From: Pseudomonas lijiangensis
GTDB taxonomy: Bacteria; Pseudomonadota; Gammaproteobacteria; Pseudomonadales; Pseudomonadaceae
Assembly: GCF_018968705.1 (NCBI RefSeq)
Contig: NZ_CP076668.1
Location: forward strand, 186,001-250,000
Reading direction: 5' to 3'
DNA length: 64,000 bases
The notes beneath the pieces are model-generated. The model did no database searches and was not told where the DNA came from. It worked only from the letters and a program-made list of their open reading frames with translations. Below are positions 55,514-64,000 of this stretch, piece after piece (the first letter of the stretch is position 1; the number at the start of each line of letters is the position of its first letter). The translations under genes and the position numbers were made by a program.

Positions 55514-56219
55514 GATGCCGCAGAATGCCCTCGCAGTACCTGAATCGGCCCTCCGGGCAATTCGTAAACTGATTGCCGAGCAAGGTTACAAACCTGGCGA
55601 CAGCCTGCCTTCGCAGCGGGATCTGGCGGTATTGCTGGGCGTCAGTCGAGCCTCGCTGCGCGAAGCCCTGTCGTCGCTCAGTGCCTTGGGAATTGTCAGT
55701 GTGCAGCCAGGCAAGGGCGTGTTCATTCAGTCGATTTCTGAACCAGAACAGCGCACGGCCGGTTTTTCCTGGCCTTTCGACGCACGGGTTTCTCCGGCCG
55801 ATACCTTTCAGTTGCGCTATGCGCTGGAAGGCTTTGCTGCGGGGCTTGCCGCTGTGACCCTGACTGCCGACGAGCGGGATGTGCTGGAGGACAATGTCGA
55901 AGCCATGCGTCTGGAGTTGCGTGCCGGGGATTTCGAGGCGGCAGCCAGGCTGGATTTCGAGTTTCATCGGCATATTCTGGTCGCCAGTGGTAATCAGGCC
56001 ATGCTGGGCATTGTGACGGCGGGTGCAGATATCTTCCTCGAAAGTCAGAAAATGCCCTTCATTCGTGCAGGAAGAGTCATGGAAACCTGGCAGGAACATC
56101 GCAAGATTTTGCGCGCCCTTTCCCGACATGCTTCAGGTCCTGCGCAGAAGGCCATGCAGGAACATATCCGTGGTGCGGCACTGCGCACGGGGATTGTTTT
56201 TGTCTCGCCCGCCAGCTAA
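55512..56219 (+). CDS. FadR-type GntR transcriptional regulator
   Basis: A 235-residue regulator: N-terminal winged helix (about 8-72; PSQRDLAVLLGVSRASLREALSSL) and a C-terminal FCD ligand domain (about 95-225; DFEFHRHILVASGNQAML with metal-type His and Asp). GTG 55512 is the first codon after in-frame stops, followed at once by ATG 55515. An AAAAGGAG at 55477-55484 is about 28 bases away, too far for a normal ribosome site. It is divergent from the amino-acid importer, its likely target. Confidence 0.9.
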   Translation: MMPQNALAVPESALRAIRKLIAEQGYKPGDSLPSQRDLAVLLGVSRASLREALSSLSALGIVSVQPGKGVFIQSISEPEQRTAGFSWPFDARVSPADTFQLRYALEGFAAGLAAVTLTADERDVLEDNVEAMRLELRAGDFEAAARLDFEFHRHILVASGNQAMLGIVTAGADIFLESQKMPFIRAGRVMETWQEHRKILRALSRHASGPAQKAMQEHIRGAALRTGIVFVSPAS

Positions 56220-56341
56220 ATACGGGGTTATAACCATATTCATGGCTTCCCATAGCCAGACTCAATGAGCCGCGGCTTCCTGAATGCCATAAGGCCCGCT
56301 ATGATGGGCGTCGTTTTTAGCCTACGACCTCGGAGATCTCC

Positions 56342-56671
56342 ATGAGTAGCGACCTGATCAAACACGTCACCGACGCCAGCTTCGAAGCCGATGTCCTCAA
56401 GGCTACCGGCCCTGTGCTTGTTGACTACTGGGCTGAGTGGTGCGGCCCATGCAAGATGATTGCACCCGTTCTGGACGAAATCGCCAGCACCTACGAAGGC
56501 AAGCTGACCGTTGCCAAGCTGAACATCGACAACAATCAGGAAACCCCGGCCAAGCATGGCGTGCGCGGTATCCCGACGCTGATGCTGTTCAAGGACGGTA
56601 ATGTCGAAGCCACCAAAGTAGGCGCCTTGTCCAAGTCGCAATTGGCTGCCTTCATCGACGCCAATCTTTGA
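56342..56671 (+). CDS. trxA: Thioredoxin 1
   Basis: A 109-residue thioredoxin with the intact active site [10 protein letters not shown] and cis-Pro in [11 protein letters not shown]. It reduces cytosolic disulfides. GGAG 8 bases before ATG 56342. The GntR-trxA gap (56220-56341) holds no gene. Confidence 0.97.
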   Translation: MSSDLIKHVTDASFEADVLKATGPVLVDYWAEWCGPCKMIAPVLDEIASTYEGKLTVAKLNIDNNQETPAKHGVRGIPTLMLFKDGNVEATKVGALSKSQLAAFIDANL

Positions 56672-56679
56672 TGTTTTTA

Positions 56680-56706
56680 AAGCCCCGCGAACAGCGGGGT
56701 TTTTTC
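56680..56706 (+). terminator. Intrinsic terminator after trxA
   Basis: AAAGCCCCGC-GAACA-GCGGGGTTTTTT, a strong stem with T run. Confidence 0.9.
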
Positions 56707-56898
56707 TGGCTTCGTACTAGACGCCTGGAAAATCAAGTGGTACATTCGGCCCCGCAATGGATTCTCCATTGCCCCCTGCTAGCCGTCGCCGACGCTCTCC
56801 TTTTCGATTTAGTACGCGATCCTGTCGCCTTCTCTGCGGCGCGGCCTCATTAAGCCAAAAGCTTAATTTCCCTTCATACATGATTACGTCATTCCCAT
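56707..56898 (+). promoter_or_regulatory. Structured rho leader (fits the Pseudomon-Rho RNA motif)
   Basis: A perfect hairpin GCAATGG-ATTCT-CCATTGC (56754-56772) lies inside a long-range perfect pair CGTACTA (56713-56719) and TAGTACG (56810-56816). A conserved RNA structure named Pseudomon-Rho is known in leaders of Pseudomonas rho genes. The match is by position and shape, not by alignment. Confidence 0.55.
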
Positions 56899-58158
<1,260 letters not shown>

Positions 58159-58173
58159 CTGACAGGTTGAACA

Positions 58174-58207
58174 GAAAATGGCGTCCTTCGGGGCGCCATT
58201 TTTTTTG
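58174..58207 (+). terminator. Intrinsic terminator after rho
   Basis: AAATGGCG-TCCTTCGGGG-CGCCATTTTTTTT. Confidence 0.88.
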
Positions 58208-58260
58208 ATGGTCGTCTGGGGAAGTAATGCTGATCAGTTAATACACAAACAAAATGTGTA

Positions 58261-58342
58261 GGAGGCAGCTTGCTGGCGAAAAGGCCTTGAAACCGGCAGA
58301 TATTCTGCGGCTGTACGAGGAAGTCGCCAGCAAGCTGCCTCC
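58261..58342. repeat. Inverted REP pair with perfect 19-bp arms
   Basis: GGAGGCAGCTTGCTGGCGA at 58261-58279 and its exact complement at 58324-58342, separated by 44 bases with a weak internal stem. It fills most of the rho-ubiD gap. Confidence 0.85.
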
Positions 58343-58459
58343 CACGAATGACATTCATGTCTTTGGCCCAGAATAAATTCACTCCTGTGCCTGCTCATGG
58401 CTGCCACGAATCTGCAGAGCAGGTACGATGTGCACCTATTTGAATAAGTGGCCAGGTTA

Positions 58460-59926
58460 ATGAAATTCAAGGACCTAAGGGATTTCGTGCAGCAGCTTGA
58501 GCAGCGCGGAGAGTTGAAACGCATTCAGATGCCCATTTCCCCTGTGCTGGAAATGACTGAAATCTGCGACCGCACGCTGCGCGCCAAAGGCCCGGCCCTG
58601 CTGTTTGAAAAGCCGGTCGGTTTTGACATCCCGGTGCTGGGCAACCTGTTCGGAACGCCGGAGCGGGTCGCCATGGGCATGGGCGCCGAATCCGTCGACG
58701 AGCTGCGGGAAATCGGCAAGTTGCTGGCCTTCCTCAAGGAGCCGGAGCCGCCCAAGGGCCTTAAAGACGCCTGGTCAAAGCTGCCGATCTTCAAGAAAGT
58801 CATCTCCATGGCCCCCAAAGTGGTCAAGGATGCGCCGTGCCAGGAGATCGTCATCGAAGGCGATGACGTCGACTTGAGCATGCTGCCTGTCCAGACCTGC
58901 TGGCCTGGCGACGTTGCGCCGCTGATCACCTGGGGCCTGACGGTTACGCGCGGTCCGAACAAGGAACGCCAGAACCTGGGCATCTATCGCCAGCAGGTGA
59001 TCGGTCGCAACAAGGTCATCATGCGCTGGCTCAGCCACCGCGGCGGCGCGCTGGATTTCAAGGAATGGTGCATCAAGCATCCCGGCGAGCCGTTCCCGGT
59101 AGCCGTTGCCCTGGGCGCGGACCCGGCGACCATTCTGGGGGCCGTGACGCCTGTGCCTGACAGCTTGTCCGAGTATGCGTTTGCAGGCCTGCTGCGCGGT
59201 ACTCGCACCGAACTGATCAAGTGCCGTGGCAACAACCTGCAAGTGCCTTCCAGTGCCGAAATCGTTCTTGAGGGCGTGATCCATCCCGGTGAAATGGCCG
59301 ATGAAGGTCCTTATGGCGACCACACCGGTTATTACAACGAAGTGGACAGCTTCCCGGTGTTCACCGTCGAGCGCATCACCCATCGCATCAAGCCGATCTA
59401 CCACAGCACCTACACGGGCCGTCCGCCGGATGAGCCGGCGATTCTGGGCGTGGCGCTGAACGAAGTGTTCGTGCCGATCCTGCAAAAGCAGTTCCCGGAA
59501 ATCGTCGACTTCTACCTGCCGCCCGAAGGCTGTTCCTATCGCATGGCCGTCGTGACCATCAAAAAACAGTACCCGGGCCATGCCAAGCGCGTGATGCTGG
59601 GTGTCTGGTCGTTCCTGCGACAGTTCATGTACACCAAGTTCGTTATTGTCACCGACGACGACATCAACGCTCGCGACTGGAACGACGTGATCTGGGCCAT
59701 CACCACGCGCATGGACCCCAAGCGCGACACGGTCATGATCGAAAATACGCCGATCGATTACCTGGATTTCGCTTCACCGGTTTCCGGTCTGGGTTCCAAG
59801 ATGGGGCTTGATGCGACGCATAAATGGCCGGGCGAAACCACACGCGAGTGGGGCCGGGCTATCGTCAAGGACGAGGCGACGACACGTCGGGTCGATGAAA
59901 TCTGGAATCAACTGGGAATAGATTGA
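58460..59926 (+). CDS. ubiD: UbiD 3-octaprenyl-4-hydroxybenzoate decarboxylase
   Basis: A 488-residue prenylated-FMN decarboxylase in ubiquinone synthesis. It has the conserved [14 protein letters not shown] and [12 protein letters not shown], and the Glu-Arg-Glu catalytic set expected in [18 protein letters not shown] 58460 is the family start. A 1-base overlap (TGATG) joins it to the reductase. Confidence 0.95.
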   Translation: MKFKDLRDFVQQLEQRGELKRIQMPISPVLEMTEICDRTLRAKGPALLFEKPVGFDIPVLGNLFGTPERVAMGMGAESVDELREIGKLLAFLKEPEPPKGLKDAWSKLPIFKKVISMAPKVVKDAPCQEIVIEGDDVDLSMLPVQTCWPGDVAPLITWGLTVTRGPNKERQNLGIYRQQVIGRNKVIMRWLSHRGGALDFKEWCIKHPGEPFPVAVALGADPATILGAVTPVPDSLSEYAFAGLLRGTRTELIKCRGNNLQVPSSAEIVLEGVIHPGEMADEGPYGDHTGYYNEVDSFPVFTVERITHRIKPIYHSTYTGRPPDEPAILGVALNEVFVPILQKQFPEIVDFYLPPEGCSYRMAVVTIKKQYPGHAKRVMLGVWSFLRQFMYTKFVIVTDDDINARDWNDVIWAITTRMDPKRDTVMIENTPIDYLDFASPVSGLGSKMGLDATHKWPGETTREWGRAIVKDEATTRRVDEIWNQLGID

Positions 59927-60894
59927 TGCGTGTAACGTTGCAGCCGTCGGGTGCAGTGCTGGAAACTCTGCCGGGCGAGCGGATTCTCGATGCTGCACAG
60001 CGCCTGGGCTATGAATGCCCCCAGAGCTGCCGCAACGGTAATTGCCATGTCTGCTCGGCGCTGCTGGTGCAGGGGCGCGTGAAACAGGCCAGTGATGAGC
60101 TGACCCACGGTGAAATCTATACTTGTCTGGCAGAGCCGCTGGAAACCTGCGAAGTGCTGTGGGATGCGGTACTGCCCCTTGGTCAGTTGCCGGTGCGCAC
60201 GTTTGCCTGCCAGCTCAGCGAGTGCGTTGAAGTGGGCGGCGATGTCTGGCGGGTCGGCCTGAGGGCTCCAGCTGGCAAGCTGCCTCGCTATCACGCCGGG
60301 CAATACCTGATGCTCGAGCGCGAGAACGGCGAAAAATCCGCCTTCTCGCTGGCTTCGGCGCCTCACAAGGGGCGTGACCTGGAATTGCATGTGCTGGTCC
60401 GTGAGGCCAGTGCCCGCACGCTGATCGAACAGCTTCAACGCAATGCCATGGCGCGGGTCGAGCTGCCTTTTGGCGATACCCATCTTGCCGATCTGCCCGA
60501 CGGTCCGCTGGTACTGATTGCGGCTGGCACGGGCATGGCGCAGATGAGCAGCCTGATCGAGCATTGCCGAGCCAAGGGCTTCAGCCATCCGGTGCATCTG
60601 TACTGGGGCGTGCGCCGTCCCGAGGACTTTTACGAAATCCGTCAGTGGGACGAATGGGCAGCGCTGCCGAATCTGTTCCTGCACAAGGTCGTCAGTGATC
60701 TGTGCGGCTGGGAAGGGCGCTGCGGGATGTTGCATGAAGCCGTACGCGATGACATCAGCGACCTGTCCTCGATCCATGTCTACGGCAGCGGCTCGCCGGC
60801 CATGATCTACGCGACTCTGGATGCCCTGGTCGGTGCCGGAATGGACGCTCATCAGATGCGTGCCGATGTCTTTGCCTACGCGCCTCGTCCCTAG
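59926..60894 (+). CDS. 2Fe-2S ferredoxin-NAD(P)H reductase fusion
   Basis: A 322-residue protein. Plant-type ferredoxin domain (about 1-90): cysteines in YECPQSCRNGNCHVCSALL and YTCLAEP. FAD-binding Fre/FNR domain (about 100-195; YHAGQYLMLE, AFSLASAPHKG) and NAD-binding domain (AAGTGMAQMSSLIEHC). It resembles CDP-6-deoxy-glucoseen reductase and Fre proteins. Coupled to ubiD, so it may supply reductant in that pathway, for example by reducing flavin; that is inference. Confidence 0.88.
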   Translation: MRVTLQPSGAVLETLPGERILDAAQRLGYECPQSCRNGNCHVCSALLVQGRVKQASDELTHGEIYTCLAEPLETCEVLWDAVLPLGQLPVRTFACQLSECVEVGGDVWRVGLRAPAGKLPRYHAGQYLMLERENGEKSAFSLASAPHKGRDLELHVLVREASARTLIEQLQRNAMARVELPFGDTHLADLPDGPLVLIAAGTGMAQMSSLIEHCRAKGFSHPVHLYWGVRRPEDFYEIRQWDEWAALPNLFLHKVVSDLCGWEGRCGMLHEAVRDDISDLSSIHVYGSGSPAMIYATLDALVGAGMDAHQMRADVFAYAPRP

Positions 60895-60962
60895 CTTCTG
60901 ACTGGCGGCCTTGTAACTGGATTGCAATTTTTTTCAATCGCTTATAGCTTATGGCGATGAAG

Positions 60963-61060
60963 AGCATCGGCAGATGCTTCTCGCAATGCAGGCTCGGTCC
61001 TGCAGCAGCACCCGTACCGCGATACCTTGACGCCGCTCATCCATGAGCGGGTCCTCAAGG
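60963..61060 (+). ncRNA. Candidate structured RNA leader of chaC
   Basis: Three hairpins in a row: AGCATC-GGCA-GATGCT (60963-60978), TGCAGG-CTCGGT-CCTGCA (60987-61004), and a stacked pair CCTTGA...TCAAGG (61025-61060) enclosing CCGCTC-ATCCAT-GAGCGG (61033-61050). No known motif was recognised. It lies between the reductase stop and the chaC start. Confidence 0.45.
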
Positions 61061-61098
61061 CTCGGTTATGACTGACAGTCAGGCTGTCAGGGAGGCAA

Positions 61099-61773
61099 AT
61101 GGACAATCCAATCAATGAATTGGCGGCGGCCGTGCATGACGGCCTTGGTCTGAAATATCCGCCAGTAATCGATCTTGGCCCGCAACTCACCCGCGAGCAA
61201 TTGCTCGCCTCGATGAACGCCACCCTGCGACTTCACAAGGGCGGCCCTGTCTGGCTGTTCGCTTATGGCTCGCTGATCTGGCGCCCTGAATGCAAGGCCG
61301 TCGAACGTCAGCGCGCACGGGTGTATGGCTACCATCGCGGCTTGTACCTGTGGTCCCACGAACATCGCGGCACGCCGGAAGTGCCAGGCCTGGTATTCGG
61401 TCTGGACCGTGGCGGTTCCTGCACGGGATTCGCCTACCGCTTGCCGGATGAATGCCTTGAAGACTCACTGTTCGCGCTCTGGCAGCGCGAAATGCCTTAT
61501 CCCTCTTATCGCCCGCACTGGCTGAGCTGCCGTCTTGAAGATGGCACGCAGGTTCAGGCTTTGGGATTTGTGCTGGAGAGGCATTTGCCCAGCTATGCGG
61601 GCAACCTGCCGGACAGTGTGCTGAGCCAGGTGCTGGCCAGCGCGAGCGGGCGTTATGGCACGACCCGCGAGTACGTCGAGCAGACCGTCAGCGCCCTGCG
61701 CAGCCACGCCATGCCAGATCTGAATCTGGAGGCGCGGCTGAAGCGTTGCCGGTCCAACCCGGTTACGCTTTGA
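61099..61773 (+). CDS. chaC: ChaC gamma-glutamylcyclotransferase
   Basis: A 224-residue ChaC-type enzyme that cleaves glutathione to 5-oxoproline and Cys-Gly. The glutamyl-binding loop FAYGSLIWRP (about 53-62), the catalytic Glu in ALWQREMPYPSYRPHWL and the Tyr-x-Glu in REYVEQTV are present. ATG 61099 has GGAGG at 61091-61095 in front. Placed between ubiD and glpT as in other pseudomonads. Confidence 0.9.
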   Translation: MDNPINELAAAVHDGLGLKYPPVIDLGPQLTREQLLASMNATLRLHKGGPVWLFAYGSLIWRPECKAVERQRARVYGYHRGLYLWSHEHRGTPEVPGLVFGLDRGGSCTGFAYRLPDECLEDSLFALWQREMPYPSYRPHWLSCRLEDGTQVQALGFVLERHLPSYAGNLPDSVLSQVLASASGRYGTTREYVEQTVSALRSHAMPDLNLEARLKRCRSNPVTL

Positions 61774-61774
61774 C

Positions 61775-63118
61775 TCAGGCTTCCCGAGACGTGCTGGCAA
61801 CCTGTTTGTGACGTAGCGTTGGCGCAAGGAACGCCATGGCCAGGATGCATGCGCCGATCAGCAGCACAAAACCGCCATCCCAGCCGAAGTGATCAACGGT
61901 GTAGCCCATTGCCGCGCTTGCCGCGACCGAACCGCCCAGATAACCGAACAGCCCTGTGAAACCTGCCGCAGTACCGGCTGCCTTCTTGGGTGCCAGTTCC
62001 AGTGCCTGCAGACCGATCAGCATTACCGGGCCATAGATCAGGAAGCCGATGGAAACCAGAGCGATCATGTCGACGGTCGGGTTGCCTTCCGGGTTCAGCC
62101 AGTACACCAGCGTGGCGATGGTCACCAGGAACATGAACACCATGCCGGTCAGGCCGCGGTTGCCCTTGAAGATCTTGTCCGACATCCAGCCGCACAGCAG
62201 CGTGCCCGGAATACCTGCCCACTCGTACAGGAAATAGGCCCACGAGGTCTTGTCGACCGTAAAGTGCTTGGCTTCTTTCAGGTAGGTCGGTGCCCAGTCC
62301 AGCACGCCATAGCGCAGCAGATAGACGAACACGTTAGCCAGGGCGATGTACCACAGCAGTTTATTGCGCAGCACATATTTGACGAAGATTTCCTTGGCGC
62401 TGAATTCTTCTTCATGGCTGGCATCGTAGCCTTCCGGATAATCGTTCTTGTAGTGCTCGATGGGCGGCAGGCCAACCGATTGCGGGGTATCGCGCATGGT
62501 TGCGAAGGCGAAGACTGCCACCATCAGAGCCACGGCTGCCGGCACATAGAATGCGGCGTGCCAGTCGTTGGTCCAGCCCATGCCCAGCAGGAACAGCGGG
62601 CCGATCAGACCACCGCCCACGTTATGCGCCACGTTCCAGACCGAAACCACACCGCCGCGCTCTTTCTGCGACCACCAGTGCACCATCGTTCGCCCGCTCG
62701 GCGGCCAGCCCATGCCCTGTGCCCAGCCGTTTATGAACAGCAGCACAAACATGATCGTGACACTGGACGTCGCCCAGGGCGCGAAACCGAAAATGAACAT
62801 CACCCCGGCCGACACCAGCAACCCGAACGGCAGGAAATAGCGCGGGTTGGAGCGGTCCGAAACCAGCCCCATCAGGAATTTCGACAAGCCGTAGGCAATC
62901 GCGATGGCCGACATGGCAACACCCAACTGCCCGCGTGTGTAGCCTTCCTCGATCAGGTAAGGCATCGCCAGGGAGAAGTTCTTGCGCAGCAGGTAGTAAC
63001 CGGCATAACCGATGAAAATACCGGCGAAAATCTGCCAGCGCAGACGGCGGTAAGTGCTGTCGACCTTTTCTTCAGGCAGGGGTGCCAAGTGCTTGGCAGG
63101 ACGGAAAAACGCAAACAT
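61775..63118 (-). CDS. glpT: Glycerol-3-phosphate transporter GlpT
   Basis: A 447-residue MFS transporter with twelve helices. It exchanges glycerol-3-phosphate for phosphate; the signature [19 protein letters not shown] and the substrate-site Arg residues ([23 protein letters not shown] at the end) are seen. It also imports fosfomycin. It ends 2 bases from the convergent chaC stop. Confidence 0.95.
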   Translation of the reverse strand: MFAFFRPAKHLAPLPEEKVDSTYRRLRWQIFAGIFIGYAGYYLLRKNFSLAMPYLIEEGYTRGQLGVAMSAIAIAYGLSKFLMGLVSDRSNPRYFLPFGLLVSAGVMFIFGFAPWATSSVTIMFVLLFINGWAQGMGWPPSGRTMVHWWSQKERGGVVSVWNVAHNVGGGLIGPLFLLGMGWTNDWHAAFYVPAAVALMVAVFAFATMRDTPQSVGLPPIEHYKNDYPEGYDASHEEEFSAKEIFVKYVLRNKLLWYIALANVFVYLLRYGVLDWAPTYLKEAKHFTVDKTSWAYFLYEWAGIPGTLLCGWMSDKIFKGNRGLTGMVFMFLVTIATLVYWLNPEGNPTVDMIALVSIGFLIYGPVMLIGLQALELAPKKAAGTAAGFTGLFGYLGGSVAASAAMGYTVDHFGWDGGFVLLIGACILAMAFLAPTLRHKQVASTSREA

Positions 63119-63360
63119 GCAGACGCTCCGGGTTTTTATTTTTTGCGAAAGCGAATATTACATTTTCGTTACAGAAAAAAGCAGCGCTTTTTCTGAAAGG
63201 TGAGTGGGAAATGTGAGGCTGTTCGTGTTCTTTTTTGAACATCCGGGTTTGGTAGTGATAACTAACGCTGGCGGCCTGTCAGCGGGTTCTTGATCCTTAT
63301 CGCATTGAGCCGCGTCCCTCTATCCTCTCCTCGTGTTCCCGACACGACGTTCCCGGTTAT
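63119..63360. other. glpT promoter region
   Basis: 242 bases without a gene. I see only the glpT upstream region, with AT-rich stretches at 63140-63190. Confidence 0.4.
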
Positions 63361-63400
63361 GAAAAGGCCGTGCGAGAGAGGTCTGCACGGCTTTTTTGAC
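63361..63400 (-). terminator. Intrinsic terminator of the right-edge gene
   Basis: On the minus strand AAAAAAGCCGTGC-loop-GCACGGCCTTTTC, 14 bases after the stop. It is also T-rich on the plus strand. Confidence 0.7.
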
Positions 63401-63414
63401 AAGCTGCTTTGTCA

Positions 63415-64000
63415 CTATTTATAGAGCACATCCTGAGGTTCGATTTTCAAGTAACCCTTGAAGTCGAAGCCTTGTTCATCCTTTTTCAGAAAATGCTCCA
63501 GTGTTCTTACCGAGGTTGCCTCCGCATCGGTTTTCAATGCACCCGTTAACGGTGTGCCTGTCCTTTTTGCTGCCGCTTGGTAAGCGGCAAGTACGAAGTG
63601 TGAGCAAAATGCACCCTGGATTCGGGGCGTATTTTCAAACGCCTGGTCTCCATATTTATCGCTCGCATCCTTGGCGCCACTCTTGAAGTTAGAGTTTCTT
63701 ACGACGCTCAATACACATTTGAGTTTTGAGTAAGGAATCGTCTTGTCTTCGCTCCAGACTTGCCCAATCTGGGCGGCCCAGTCGCCCAGATTTTTATCCT
63801 TGGGCGAGTACACCTTGTACAACCCCTGTTGCACTGGACCCGAAGATGACGAAAGTTGAGCGCCGCCTCGCATTTCGACGATCTCTGATTCGCCTTTTCC
63901 TTTTGCCTCGGCCTTGCCCGGATTATTTGGTGTTTTCGACCACATGACGGCATGTACCAGAGCCGAGTCGCCTTTGTTATGGCGCAGTAGAGAAAGAGAA
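63415..64000 (-). CDS. Predicted permuted papain-like (NlpC/P60, YiiX-like) protein, partial
   Basis: The frame is open across the right window edge, so the N-terminus is missing; ATG 63945 is an internal methionine. Visible order: GDSALVHAVMW with a candidate catalytic His (63954-63952), then SEIVEMRGG, then KVYSPKDKNLGDWAAQIGQV, then GAFCSHFVLAAYQ with a candidate catalytic Cys (63606-63604), 117 residues after the His. His before Cys, a strand after the His, and Cys at the start of a helix CS-x-FV-x2-AYQ is the layout of circularly permuted NlpC/P60 enzymes. Substrate unknown: peptidase, amidase, acyltransferase or a secreted effector are possible. A terminator follows the stop. Confidence 0.6.
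   Translation of the reverse strand, partial: SLSLLRHNKGDSALVHAVMWSKTPNNPGKAEAKGKGESEIVEMRGGAQLSSSSGPVQQGLYKVYSPKDKNLGDWAAQIGQVWSEDKTIPYSKLKCVLSVVRNSNFKSGAKDASDKYGDQAFENTPRIQGAFCSHFVLAAYQAAAKRTGTPLTGALKTDAEATSVRTLEHFLKKDEQGFDFKGYLKIEPQDVLYK

Overview
The window reads as chromosomal DNA of a Pseudomonas species, most likely of the fluorescens/syringae side of the genus. The evidence is the gene order (rep, a ProE-type GGDEF/EAL gene, comM, ubiK, glnK-amtB, sutA, xerC-dapF-lysA-lppL, cyaY, rnk, cyaA, argH, algZ-algR, hemCDXY, dsbB-like, algQ, algP, hemB-ppk/ppx, trxA, rho, ubiD, glpT), which is the Pseudomonas core order I know best from P. aeruginosa, plus Pseudomonas-style intergenic REP sequences built on GTAGGAGCGAATTCATTCGCG. 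Base composition is high-GC nearly throughout. The clear exception is one AT-rich gene at 9851-10846.

Layout. 1-7160: rep start codon region (partial), a c-di-GMP gene, a MATE exporter divergent from a LysR regulator, a Cache-type chemoreceptor behind a FliA-like promoter, and a lone Bro-N gene. 7160-12080 is the accessory part: structured repeats, comM, then an island between comM and ubiK with an AT-rich DUF4238-like gene, a truncated Abi-like gene with a strong promoter overlapped by a perfect dyad, a candidate small RNA, and a membrane protein. 12080-21710: ubiK, the NtrC/sigma-54-driven glnK-amtB operon, yjbQ-like, sutA, and the minus-strand lppL-lysA-dapF-DUF484-xerC-HAD operon facing cyaY-DUF1289 and rnk. 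21711-34100: cyaA, two small conserved genes, a glutathione S-transferase, argH, algZ-algR, and the hemC-hemD-hemX-hemY operon.

34100-47340: a DsbB-like protein that lacks one catalytic cysteine, algQ, a secreted FKBP isomerase, the histone-H1-like algP, an ABC-F ATPase, a small MscS-type channel, a LysE exporter, a four-gene lipoprotein operon (COG3014-YcfL-LpoB-LpoB-like), a cytochrome c-FTR1 iron permease and a DedA protein. 47340-64000: hemB-ppk behind a PhoB-box promoter, ppx, an amino-acid ABC importer with a divergent GntR/FadR regulator and matched operators, trxA, rho, ubiD with a ferredoxin reductase, chaC behind a run of hairpins, glpT, and at the right edge an incomplete protein with the His-then-Cys order of circularly permuted papain-like (NlpC/P60) enzymes.

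Most of the window is core metabolism and regulation: haem synthesis, alginate and virulence regulation, nitrogen and phosphate responses, lysine and arginine synthesis, polyphosphate. The least explained parts are the comM-ubiK island, the paired 80-bp structured repeats with compensating stem changes, the hairpin-rich chaC leader and the right-edge papain-like protein. All identifications come from reading sequence and motifs by eye; no database search was run.
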